The notes under the pieces are model-generated. The model was given only the letters and a program-made list of their open reading frames with translations, was not told the DNA's origin and did no database searches. Positions 6,797-15,041 of a DNA stretch of 15,052 nucleotides are shown here, piece by piece. The stretch spans positions 1 through 15,052 of the forward strand of contig PIVH01000005.1 of NCBI GenBank assembly GCA_003354225.1, in the 5' to 3' direction. The stretch is from Globobulimina sp. Its lineage: Eukaryota; Foraminifera; Rotaliida. Each line of letters starts with the position of its first letter. Within the stretch, counting starts at the first letter, position 1. Both the position numbers and the translations under genes were made by a program.

Positions 6797-9301
6797 TTAT
6801 TGTGTGCGTTGATGTTGATTGGTATATTTCATTTTTTTCAGTGGTGGGATTATTGAATATTCTTTTTTAATGCTTGTAATGGTCGGATTATTACAACATC
6901 CATTTAGTAAACATACTATTTTATTATGTTTAACATTTGTATTGCTATTAATATTATGGTTGACAGTGCGTGAACGTGTATGTGAGAGAGAGGGGAAATT
7001 ATTTTTTTTCGTGATTGCCATTTCTTTTGGTACTATATGTATTGGTTGGTTTTTATATAAATTATATTGCTGTATTTGTTGATTTATGCGATATTGTCGA
7101 TGATAATCATCAGTAATAGACACCATTGGATAGGATGAATGATAATTATTTGTCAATAGATTCAATATATTTGGATCAAATGTAGGCAGTGTAGACGTAC
7201 TCAGTGTATTCCGCGTATGTTGATGTCGATGAATATATTTCAAATCTATACAAAAAGGATGTTGTATGGCATCCTCTGAGGAATATCTCGTCGAAGGATT
7301 TAAATCCAATAAACAGGCGATCAAATCTATAAAATCTAAATATTCCAGACTCAAATTATTATTATTCGACAACCTTTTCACTAATTGTTTCTTTCGAAAC
7401 TCTTTCAAATTCTGATAATGCGCATTCACTGAATGTGTTATATTTATATTTATGTTTAGATTCAGATTCAAATCCGTATAATAAAATGAATTATATTTAT
7501 TATACACATAATATGGATAAGGTGACAATATGTCATTGATCTTATGCGATAATCCAACTCTATTACAACAAGCAAACAATGCATGATGATGTCGTCTCTT
7601 TTTATCCGGATCATTGCCTTGACCAAAGTACAGAGAAGAATTGAATTCATTTATGTTTATTAATTCAAATAAGATACAACCAATACTCCACAAATCGATG
7701 CTCGAAGTCATCTCATTACCAAATAAGACCTCCGGTGCTCTATAATACAACGATTGTACTTCAAATGTATTTATATTCCGATTATACGATAAGGCATTGC
7801 CCAAATCGACAATTTTAATGTGCGGATATCGGTTATTCATTAAATTGCCATTGATTGAATGCTGCAACGTAATCAGCACATTTTCAGGCTTTAAGTCCGC
7901 GTGAATATATCCACCGACCCCATGTAAAAAGGACAAGGACGCAAATAATTGGATGGCGATGCAGCGCACAGTCACCAAAGGCACCACAACCTTATTCTTT
8001 TCATATAATTGCGTATATTGCAGCAGAGAGATGCCCATTAACTCCAAAACCACACAGGGACCGATATTATTAGGATAGGAGTGCTGATGAATACTATTTC
8101 TATTCGAATTCATACATTTGAGGATCTCTTTACATTCAATAATGCCGCTACTCGTGTTACCACAGGCATTGCTCTGTTTGTTTAAGCGCAATATTCGATT
8201 CCCTTCGGCTATCATCGCATTGGTATACTTTATATACTTATCATTATCCACACATTTGCTTTCTTTATTGATGCATTTCGATTTCTTCAGCACTTTAATG
8301 GCCCAATGTTTCCTTTTTGGGTCGTACTGGTCATACACTTCCCAGATATCTGCAAAAGTACCGGCACCGATCCGTTTTAGACCAATATATTTATCTTTCT
8401 CTTTATCACCGGTGGGAAAGGAGACCCTTTTTGGTTTACTATGGTTATGATTATGCGAATGCGAATGCGAAGGATTGCTGTGATGGCTATGATTGCTCTT
8501 TTTGTTAATGAAGAATAGCATGTCGGATGCAGTCAGTTTGCTGATCAACGTATTTTGACTGTCTTTCATTAATTCAGTCAACATATTAATATTGCCATCG
8601 ATGGAAGTTTGGGAGGTGATGGATGAGGATCGGGGGACATGCGGTGTGGCGGAGGCTAAATAGGGGGTTAATTTGTGATGATTACTAGTGTTGATATCCG
8701 GCACAGATAAGGGTGGTATGGGCGGTATGGGTGGTATGGGCAACATAGGTAAGGGAGGTATGGGTGGTATGGAGGGTAAGGACTGAAAGTGATAATGGAC
8801 GTGATTCACTGGGTGTGGTGGTTGCTGTTGAAGTGGTTGGCGTTGATGTCGTTGTTGCTGTTGCTGTTTTTGATCATGTATTAGGTTGTTATGGTGGTGG
8901 TGAATCTGATTATTATGGATGTTGATTGATGACTTCTTATATGAAACATTCATATTTATTGGTATCTGCCGGTTACCGATGTAATAATCTGTGCAGTATT
9001 TCGTAGTTGGGGGAGGCCGAGGGATTGATACTGCAGAATATGACAAGTTGTATGGAGTATATGCGGATGTTGTTGGTGTGCCATACTGTTGTTGTGTTGT
9101 TGACGGTTGTTGCGGTACCGGTGGTTGTGGTGGTGGTGGAGGCAGAATATACGATTGTTGACGACGTTGGGGGTAAAACGGAATATGGTTATTGTTGTTA
9201 AATAGATGTGCATAGTTTAATTGATTTGGGTTTGGACCACATTGTATTGGTTGCAATTGATGAGTGGTAAAATTGGGATTGTTTGTTATGTTATTATACA
9301 T
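6797..9301 (-). CDS. CMGC-group protein kinase, DYRK/HIPK-like (834 aa)
   Basis: A single-exon Ser/Thr kinase from an ATG at 9301 to a TAA at 6797-6799. The N-terminal 300 residues are low complexity: Asn/Gln/Pro-rich, Gln runs, a Pro-Ile/Pro-Leu repeat near 170-197 and a His/Ser/Asn stretch near 270-288. The catalytic domain spans about 305-685. It has the glycine loop GAGTFADIW (312-320), the ATP-binding Lys336 in WAIK, HADLKPEN with catalytic Asp469, a DLG instead of DFG (Asp499), and RAPE ending at Glu524, followed by SIDLWSIGCI. HAD in place of HRD and the QSxYYRAPE signature point to the HIPK/DYRK branch of CMGC kinases. DLGNA also recalls SRPK kinases. A long insertion rich in Asn and Tyr (about 590-645) interrupts the C-lobe. 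A basic, Asn/Thr-rich tail of about 145 residues follows. All catalytic residues are present, so it should be active. Substrates are unknown. Confidence 0.9.
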   Translation of the reverse strand: MYNNITNNPNFTTHQLQPIQCGPNPNQLNYAHLFNNNNHIPFYPQRRQQSYILPPPPPQPPVPQQPSTTQQQYGTPTTSAYTPYNLSYSAVSIPRPPPTTKYCTDYYIGNRQIPINMNVSYKKSSINIHNNQIHHHHNNLIHDQKQQQQQRHQRQPLQQQPPHPVNHVHYHFQSLPSIPPIPPLPMLPIPPIPPIPPLSVPDINTSNHHKLTPYLASATPHVPRSSSITSQTSIDGNINMLTELMKDSQNTLISKLTASDMLFFINKKSNHSHHSNPSHSHSHNHNHSKPKRVSFPTGDKEKDKYIGLKRIGAGTFADIWEVYDQYDPKRKHWAIKVLKKSKCINKESKCVDNDKYIKYTNAMIAEGNRILRLNKQSNACGNTSSGIIECKEILKCMNSNRNSIHQHSYPNNIGPCVVLELMGISLLQYTQLYEKNKVVVPLVTVRCIAIQLFASLSFLHGVGGYIHADLKPENVLITLQHSINGNLMNNRYPHIKIVDLGNALSYNRNINTFEVQSLYYRAPEVLFGNEMTSSIDLWSIGCILFELININEFNSSLYFGQGNDPDKKRRHHHALFACCNRVGLSHKINDILSPYPYYVYNKYNSFYYTDLNLNLNININITHSVNAHYQNLKEFRKKQLVKRLSNNNNLSLEYLDFIDLIACLLDLNPSTRYSSEDAIQHPFCIDLKYIHRHQHTRNTLSTSTLPTFDPNILNLLTNNYHSSYPMVSITDDYHRQYRINQQIQQYNLYKNQPIHIVPKEMAITKKNNFPSLSHTRSRTVNHNINSNTNVKHNKIVCLLNGCCNNPTITSIKKEYSIIPPLKKMKYTNQHQRTQ
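8711..8789 (-). repeat. Pro-Ile/Pro-Leu coding repeat in the kinase N-terminus
   Basis: Imperfect tandem units of about 9 bp (GGTATGGGT and variants on the + strand) encode repeated Ile/Leu-Pro-Pro triplets in the kinase N-terminal region. This could be a protein-binding Pro-rich segment. Such a repeat is also prone to length change. Confidence 0.8.
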
Positions 9302-9474
9302 TTGATTCTATTGTATGTGATGATTTCAGATAAAGTCGAATTGTTAATGGATACAATTCGTCCGCTATACGTCTCACAAAAGGCACTAAAAAATGGAGCT
9401 CTGATCGTAAGGGAACGGAAATAACATCCACTCCAAACTAAAAGAGGTTTTTAAATTAATTTTTGTTGTAAATA
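9302..9474. promoter_or_regulatory. Divergent region between kinase and exchanger genes
   Basis: 173 bp separate the start codons of the kinase (-) and the Na+/Ca2+ exchanger (+), so both promoters should lie here. I see no clear TATA box or repeated element. Confidence 0.4.
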
Positions 9475-11441
9475 ATGGTCTTTGGCTTTGATACCTTAAA
9501 TCATATATCAATAATCGCAGCAATTGATGGCGAAGATTGTAGTAAAGAATCAACACTCGGTTTTTATGGACTAATAATATGGGTGTCTCTGGCCCTTTAT
9601 TTAATGATAGGTCAATTTGTGATTTGTGAGGAATACTTTGTGCCAGTTCTGTCTGCCTTAGGTGATAAATGGCATATGCCTGAAGATATGGTGGGCGCCA
9701 CATTATTAGCTGTTGGCTCGTCATCGCCAGAACTGTTTACTGCTATTTTAGGTGTTATATTTTACCCGCATGACAATCCAGGACCAGGCACCAATGTAGG
9801 TTCTGCTGTTTTTAATATGTGTATTATTGTTGGTTTATCTGCTATATGTGCCCCACGATCAGGTACGTACAAATTATCTACTTTGTCAACCTTCCTATCC
9901 TTGCACCTGTACATACTACACAGCCAAATTACAAATTGTACCCTTTTTGCGTGATAGCATTGCTTATATTATCGGATTGATTGAATTATACATCTTTTAT
10001 AGTGTTATAACGCCCGGATATATGGACATATGGGAATCAATATTATTAACCTTATGGTGGATATTTTATGTGTTAATGGTTTCTAAAACAGATTTTTTAG
10101 CGTCACGCTGTTGTTGTTGTGTGCCTCCACATAATGTTCAAAGAACCATCAAAGACATTCACCCAAATCAGTATCACGGCGATATGTATGTGGAATTGGG
10201 CGGCAACTACGAAGATACTGCGGATGTCACACCGAGTGCGAGTAGCGCAGCAAATAAACGTCCGTCATTTCACAAGAAACGCTCTGCAATAAAAACCGGC
10301 AAAGGTGGACAGATCGGAGTACAATACGATAAGCGAGGACATCCAATCACAGATTCAACACAAATACATGTTGCTGATAACATTCATATTCCCCCAGGTG
10401 TCCTTGATGAAAATGCATTGGACGAGGACTTACAGCGCTTATTGGACGAATTGAATAGAAAACAGCGACAAAATGTAAATAAAGGCTGGGTCATTGTAGT
10501 TATGCCCGAGCACCAGGCCCATACTTTAGATATACCGCAGCTCGCAGCAAATAGATTGCATGGCACTGAGCATCAATTAAATAATGATATATCCCCAATG
10601 GAAACGAGTATTAATAAAGTATCGAATGTGTCAGCTCATCCCGCCCATGTGTACACGCGCAGGAGGACCTTAATCGAAACACTGGCGCATGAACGAGCAA
10701 TGGCGGCGGCGAATGATGTTCCCGATCACGACGATGATGATATGTCGGATGTGGATGATGCGCAGTCACGGGGTCGGGGCGCAATATTATTGCATAAATT
10801 TCTATTTCCGTGGACAAAGGTATTTGGATGGACCTTACCTAAACCTGAAGGCAGTTTTGCTTTGAAGCATATTTATATAACAATTATGTGTATCATTACC
10901 TGGTTGGGAGTACTGACTTTTTTGGTGGTAGATTGTGCGGAGAAAATCGGAAATTGTTTCAATATTCCAGGCGGACTGTTGGGTATCACTTTGCTCGCAG
11001 TAGGTTTGTCATTTTTTGTTTTGTTTTTGTGTAAGAAAGACGTTACAAAAATGTTAAGGTTCGAGTCTGCCCGATTGCATATCCTCAGTTATTGTTGCGA
11101 GACAAATGAAACTTGATATGGCGGTGGCGAATGCCTTTGGGAGTAATATATTTGATGTGAATTTATGTGTGGGATTCTCATTTATCTTAGGTTCGATTGT
11201 GAATGCATTTACAGGGAAATCTACATCATTGTTCTTAGGGAATGAACAAGCATTAGCGACATTTAGTGAGTTAATTATTGCTGCAGCGGTGTTTATGCTA
11301 TTCTTGTGGCTGATGATGTGGTGTACACTGTTTAGATTGGAGAAATGGATCGGTTATGTTTTATCGGTGACTTATGTTGGTTATATTTGCGTTTTTACAG
11401 TTTTATTTGTTCATGATCAAGACGTGATAGATAACTTTTGA
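9475..11441 (+). CDS. K+-dependent Na+/Ca2+ exchanger, NCKX/SLC24 family (616 aa)
   Basis: Exons are 9475-9862, 9924-11003 and 11059-11441 (1851 nt in total, divisible by 3). The family exports Ca2+ together with K+ in exchange for Na+ across a membrane. The two alpha repeats that form the ion site are both present: GATLLAVGSSSPELF (75-89, Glu86) with GSAVFN (109-114), and GITLLAVGSSLPDC (483-496, Asp495) with GSNIFD (517-522). Asp522 aligns with the residue linked to K+ dependence in vertebrate NCKX2 (Asp575). Between the two membrane halves lies a cytosolic loop of about 255 residues that begins with a CCCC run (192-195) and is rich in charged residues, with an Asp run near its end, followed by the family-typical FGWTLP. 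The short N-terminus lacks a clear cleavable signal peptide. Metazoan NCKX N-termini are often longer. Which membrane it occupies cannot be told from sequence. Confidence 0.93.
9863..9923 (+). other. Intron 1 of the exchanger gene
   Basis: 61 nt, donor GTACGT, acceptor ACACAG, phase 1. The join restores Ala-Lys-Leu-Gln and leads into PFLRDS, a conserved stretch after the first alpha repeat. Read through, the frame ends at a stop at 9952-9954. Confidence 0.85.
11004..11058 (+). other. Intron 2 of the exchanger gene
   Basis: 55 nt, donor GTTTGT, acceptor GTTAAG, phase 1. It splits the second alpha repeat. Splicing joins AVG to SSLPDC, reproducing the family ion-binding motif, whereas read-through destroys it. 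The acceptor lacks a pyrimidine tract. Confidence 0.85.
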
Positions 11442-11470
11442 TGTTACATTTGATAATTTCCACTTGACTT

Positions 11471-11476
11471 TTTATT
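11471..11476 (-). terminator. Candidate poly(A) signal for MAK16
   Basis: TTTATT on the + strand, AATAAA in the MAK16 transcript, about 200 bp after its stop and only 30 bp beyond the exchanger stop. If used, the two 3' UTRs overlap. AATAAA is common in AT-rich DNA. Confidence 0.25.
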
Positions 11477-11625
11477 TCTTACTAGCACTGGCTTGTCTCT
11501 TTAACGGATTTTCTTTTGCGTTGTTTAATTCGTTTTTATCGCATACATATTGCATACTTCTCAAATTCGATCACAATTTTTCGATTTAAACGTTAAATCA
11601 CATGTAGTGTATGTTTTTTTTTTAC

Positions 11626-11631
11626 AATAAA
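11626..11631 (+). terminator. Candidate poly(A) signal for the exchanger gene
   Basis: AATAAA 185 bp after the exchanger stop, just after a T-rich run and 42 bp before the MAK16 stop codon. The whole 232-bp convergent spacer (11442-11673) otherwise shows no gene. Confidence 0.25.
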
Positions 11632-11673
11632 TCATAAATTCAAAATCTCAAAACAAAAAATCATGCATAATTA

Positions 11674-12669
11674 TCAATGATAACCAATAGAAACCTTTTT
11701 TTTCTTTTTTTTGGTATCTTCCCAATGGACTTTTCTCTTCTTTCCCAACACACTCTTGTTCGACTTGGAACGCCCTTTATTATAATTCGTATTTGCATTT
11801 TCATATTCAATCATTTCATCATTTTCATATTCATACTCGTATTCATATTCCTTTTCCTTTTCTATATTTTCAATGTCATCGTCACTCTCAATGAGTCCAA
11901 TAAATTCATTCTTTTTATCCTGTTCATGTTGATGTTGATGTTGATGTTCATCTTCTTGCTCTTCCTCTGATTGTTGACCTTTTTCCTCCATAACATCGTC
12001 AAATGTCCGTCGTGGGAAATTATAAATTCCTTCGTAAACCCCTTCGTGTAATCTCTCCAATAATTCAGCTTTTACCACATTGCTTATCTTTGCAGCAATC
12101 TCTGCTTTTCTTTCTCGCGTTTTTTGTTGTCTCTCATATGGCTTCCAAATGCGAACTAATTTTGGTCTGTCGATCACAATGGTTTTGATTAGTAATTATA
12201 ATTAAAATATGATCAAATTAAAAACAACAAAAACATTTGAAACATGAAACATGAAACAAAACTGTATGGATGTGGCTAATTTGCGAGATCGAATAATAAA
12301 TTGATGTATTTTAGTTAAACGTAATTTGCATTTATGAATATACCATTTGGGCCACCATAATAAATGTTCATCAATTTGTTTTAACGCAGTCATATAATCT
12401 TTTGATAATTGTATTTTTTCCCAATGTTTGGACGGCTGATGGGCTCTTTCAATGGTTTTGATGTACAAATAACATCTACTTTTGCTTTCGCGGACGGTGG
12501 CGTAACGACTATTTGCCAATGGACATGCCAATTCATTGCAAAGTCCTAACACATTGAAAGTGTTCTTACAAAAGCGTATGTACGGCGCATTTGAGAGTTT
12601 ACGACGAAATGAACAGAAACCACCGCCTCTGGGGTTTATCACTTTCCAAATGATTGTATCGTGCTGCAT
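11674..12669 (-). CDS. MAK16: MAK16 ribosome biogenesis protein (299 aa, two exons)
   Basis: Exons are 12263-12669 and 11674-12166 on the minus strand. MAK16 is a nucleolar factor needed for early large-subunit (60S) pre-rRNA processing and 5.8S/25S rRNA maturation. Visible family hallmarks are the MQxDxxIWxVI start, the Cys motif (FCSF, FCKN, GLCNELACPLANSRYATV), the block YLYIKTIERAHQPSKHWE, then QIDEHLxxWPK, HKCKxRLTK and, across the splice, QPKLV. Exon 2 carries ELLERL and IYNFP followed by the usual acidic C-terminal region. Here that region holds a His-Gln repeat, a Glu-Tyr repeat and a Lys-rich end (KKKKKK) likely to act in nuclear or nucleolar targeting. The length matches human MAK16 (about 300). 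The start at 12669 is the Met that aligns with the family. There is a small insertion near Pro-Arg-Gly-Gly-Gly compared with yeast and human. Confidence 0.95.
11826..11849 (-). repeat. Glu-Tyr hexanucleotide repeat in MAK16
   Basis: Four 6-bp units (CATATT and variants on the + strand) encode alternating Tyr and Glu in the acidic C-terminal region. Confidence 0.8.
11926..11949 (-). repeat. His-Gln hexanucleotide repeat in MAK16
   Basis: Four 6-bp units, three exact ATGTTG and one ATGTTC on the + strand, encode an alternating His-Gln stretch within the acidic region. Confidence 0.85.
12167..12262 (-). other. Intron of the MAK16 gene
   Basis: 96 nt, donor GTTTTG, acceptor ATCGACAG, phase 2. 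The splice makes a Gln codon and restores QPKLV as in other MAK16 proteins. TACTAATC about 25 nt before the acceptor resembles a branch-point site. It is the longest intron in the window. Confidence 0.88.
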
Positions 12670-13154
12670 GATACTGAAGACCAACTCACTAACTCACTAG
12701 TTAAATATATGAGAAAAGAGCATGACACCCTAAACATAATTTTGTGGGAAAAGTAAATCCACACCGACAAAATCAATATTTTACATAATAGGTACTGGCA
12801 GATATGGGAAGACTACACCCAAAAAACAAAGCAGGCATACAATTAAGTTCAAATTCCATAAACAATCCTTATTATAAGTATACAGCAACCAAGACCAAGT
12901 GCCTTAATGGTGCTAATAATTTTCATATCGTCCTACGGAGTCTGATTGACAGAGTGTTAGAGGCAAAAAAAATAGAACCTGTATACAGTATATGATTATG
13001 AACAATCTATTTTCTGATTGATAGATATTTAATGCAAATGTATAATCCTAATTATATTTTCCAAATCTATTATTAGTTTCTATTGATATTTATAATCTAT
13101 TTCACCAGTCGTTTTTCACGCAAGAAAAAACTTACTTTACTGTTACAAGGAAAC
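12670..13154. other. Divergent intergenic region between MAK16 and the transporter (485 bp)
   Basis: This must hold the promoters and 5' leaders of both flanking genes. It contains an ATG-started open frame of 63 codons at 12804-12995 (+). The N-terminus Met-Gly-Arg-Leu-His recalls the start of ribosomal protein S13, but the rest does not match, so I do not call it a gene. No RNA gene or TATA-box arrangement stands out. Confidence 0.45.
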
Positions 13155-14207
13155 ATGCTACCAGAACAATTAGGGAGAGTAAATTTATTACCTACCTCTC
13201 GTTCATCAACAGTCGGCAGTAAAAAAAAGACATTAAACCTCTCCTCAAATGCGACTAAAGTGGCTGCCGGTGGATATATGATATGTTCATCGTTAATGTT
13301 GATAACAAATAAATTGGCTGTACACAATTTACCTGCACCACAATTTGTACTATTTGCTCAATTATTTACATCTGGTATTTATTTATTTATTTTCTAACAC
13401 ATAAAAACACATCATTCCATATTAAATTAACATAATTAATAATTAGCATTATTTTGTTTCATATTTGGTTCATTAAATATGGTAAAAGTGGACAGGTTGG
13501 AATGGAAAAAGGTGCAGCCATACATTCCTGCAGTCTTTGCCTTTTTAGGCACCATATTTTGCAATTTAAAGACTTTACAATTTTGCAATGTGGAGACATT
13601 TATCGTGTTTCGTGCATCAACCCCTATCGCAGTGGCAGTTGGTGATTATTTATTTTTAGGACGTGAATGGCCATCATATCGATCATTGTTATGTTTATTA
13701 GGCTTAGTATTCGGTGTCACATTATATACGTACACCGATGCAGGCTTTCATTTGACTGGTTATTTTTGGTTAGGCGCATGGTTTTGTGTCTTTTTAATTG
13801 ACCAATTATATATAAAATATGTGTGTAAAAAAGTGGAAATGAGATCAAATTGGGGCAGAGTTTATTATTTAAATTTATTATCATGCTCGCCATTATTTTT
13901 TACATTTATTTTAAATCAGGAATTAGCAAATGATGGGGTTCAATGGAATGGAGCATCCATTACTTTCTTACTCATATCTTGTGCATTGGGTGTAGCAATG
14001 TCGTATTTTGCATTTTTAGCACGCCACGCGGTCTCTGCCACCTCTTTCACGGTATTAGGCAATGTGTGCAAAGTCAATACTGTCATCATTAATTTATTGA
14101 TCTGGGACAAGCACGCAAATACGTTTGGCATTTTTGCATTATCAATATGTTTGGCTTGTGCTTATTTTTATAAACAAGCACCATTGAGGTCAAAGACTAC
14201 CAATTAA
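13155..14207 (+). CDS. Golgi nucleotide-sugar transporter, GONST3/4-like (326 aa, two exons)
   Basis: Exons are 13155-13374 and 13447-14207. It belongs to the nucleotide-sugar/triose-phosphate transporter part of the drug/metabolite transporter superfamily. Such proteins exchange a nucleotide sugar for the nucleoside monophosphate across the Golgi membrane to feed glycosyltransferases. After a polar N-terminus (about 1-36) come roughly ten hydrophobic helices. Family signatures are VETFIVFR (122-129) followed by a Pro and Ala/Val-rich helix, DYLFLGREWPS, TSFTVLGNVCKV, and IWDKHA (292-297) near the end, with KQAPLR in the tail. These resemble plant GONST3/GONST4 rather than the yeast VRG4 GALNK type. 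GDP-sugars are the likely substrates by family, but the sugar cannot be read from sequence. The first ATG in the frame is at 13155. Its stop is 70 bp from the stop of the convergent small gene. Confidence 0.88.
13375..13446 (+). other. Intron of the transporter gene
   Basis: 72 nt, donor GTATTT, acceptor AATTAG, phase 1. The splice gives FTSALFCF within the second membrane helix, which continues the family pattern. Read through, the frame stops at 13395-13397. Confidence 0.82.
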
Positions 14208-14277
14208 ACATTTTCAGCCATCCTTGCACAATTTTACACATTATAATTTATAACAGTTTTTGTTTTGGTAATTTAGT

Positions 14278-14589
14278 TCAATCAATTTCTGTCTCTGTTG
14301 CTGTCAATGCATGTTTATCTGATAATGTCCTAAAACCAGAGTATTTTTTTGTTTTGTCAATACCTCCCATACGAATTAAACGAAATTGAAGTGCCCCACC
14401 AATTATTGATGCACATAAACAGACTCCAAATAATAATGTCAAAACTTCCAATATAACAAATGATAATAATGGTATGGTTATTAAATGTTTTTCGTCCAAT
14501 GCAACATTTGCCAGTTCATTGTTATTTGCTCCATTTTGATTATACTCTGATGAATACGTTATGCCTTGGTCATTCATATATGTTTGCAT
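14278..14589 (-). CDS. Orphan small membrane protein (103 aa)
   Basis: ATG at 14589 to TGA at 14278. Not recognised. The first 35 residues are polar and Asn-rich. A long hydrophobic stretch (about 36-68) can span the membrane once, or form two short helices with Gly-Gly near its end. A basic patch (Arg-Leu-Ile-Arg, then Lys-Thr-Lys-Lys) follows, suggesting that the C-terminus is cytosolic, and the end is Thr/Glu/Asp-rich. It has no signal peptide. Convergent with the transporter. The composition and clear hydrophobic block support a real gene, but the short length keeps this tentative. Confidence 0.5.
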   Translation of the reverse strand: MQTYMNDQGITYSSEYNQNGANNNELANVALDEKHLITIPLLSFVILEVLTLLFGVCLCASIIGGALQFRLIRMGGIDKTKKYSGFRTLSDKHALTATETEID

Positions 14590-14636
14590 TGTTTAAATTT
14601 ATTTAGATTTGAGAATAAATATTATTATCGTAACTT

Positions 14637-14662
14637 GTGACCACAGTATGTAACCACAGTAT
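14637..14662. repeat. 13-bp tandem duplication
   Basis: GTGACCACAGTAT and GTAACCACAGTAT stand head to tail with one mismatch, about 50 bp upstream of the small membrane protein start. Confidence 0.8.
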
Positions 14663-14724
14663 ACGTTTGACATTCATTCTATTGCAATGTTTTCAGCTAA
14701 ATGATTTCCCTCATAATGTCACAC

Positions 14725-14850
14725 TTGTGAAGTTTTGGAAATGTTCGACACTTCAAATTTATCGAGATGCCATACTATCGATCGTCAACCAATGCCATAA
14801 CCCAGTCCTCACATCATATACTAACTCATTCCTACGACTTTAGCGAGATT
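14725..14850. repeat. Diverged repeat, copy 1
   Basis: It shares with copy 2, in the same order and orientation, the words GTGAAGTTTTGGAAATGTTC, ACTTC, ACCAATGC, CCAGTCCTC and CGAGATT. The offset is 182 bp for the first word and 191 bp for the last three, so copy 2 carries about 9 extra bases, probably near its T-run. Coding is not evident. Confidence 0.85.
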
Positions 14851-14860
14851 ATCATATAAG

Positions 14861-14902
14861 ATAATATATTAATATATATATTCTCAAATATATATATATA
14901 TC
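14861..14902. repeat. AT microsatellite
   Basis: An almost pure A/T stretch with alternating TA runs separates the two repeat copies. It is interrupted by CTC near 14883-14885. Confidence 0.8.
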
Positions 14903-14906
14903 ACCG

Positions 14907-15041
14907 TTGTGAAGTTTTGGAAATGTTCAGAACTTCGTTTTTTTTTTATTGTTGCGAAATGTCAAACATAGATCTCAAACCAATGCAATAAACCAGTCCT
15001 CGTATCACATATGAACGCATCCCACTGATTTTCCCGAGATT
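14907..15041. repeat. Diverged repeat, copy 2
   Basis: Second copy of the unit at 14725-14850, with a T-run insertion at about 14938-14947. The window ends 11 bp later, so more copies may follow. GAAGTT and AACTTC in this copy could form a 6-bp stem, and copy 1 has a similar TGAAGT/ACTTCA pair. Confidence 0.85.

Noticed and set aside
8118-8508. Overlapping + strand frames of 110 and 63 codons
   Set aside because: They are antisense to the kinase glycine loop and ATP-binding region, where the kinase is plainly conserved.
8701-8800. Tandem repeat considered as a CRISPR array or minisatellite
   Set aside because: It is in-frame coding for Pro-Ile/Leu triplets in a eukaryotic kinase, with no spacers.
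9863-9954. Early stop making a truncated exchanger with only one alpha repeat
   Set aside because: A 61-nt GT-AG intron joins the first repeat to the conserved PFLRDS helix, and the total coding length is divisible by 3.
11059-11068. GTTCGAGTC resembling a tRNA B box
   Set aside because: It lies in exon 3 of the exchanger, encoding the conserved SSLPD motif, and no cloverleaf surrounds it.
11677-11970. 97-codon frame on the + strand, very hydrophobic
   Set aside because: It is the reverse complement of the Glu/Lys/His-rich MAK16 C-terminus, which naturally reads as Phe/Leu/Ile-rich. MAK16 is clearly the real gene.
14637-14843. 68-codon frame on the + strand
   Set aside because: It does not start with ATG, overlaps the repeat copy and has no recognisable features.
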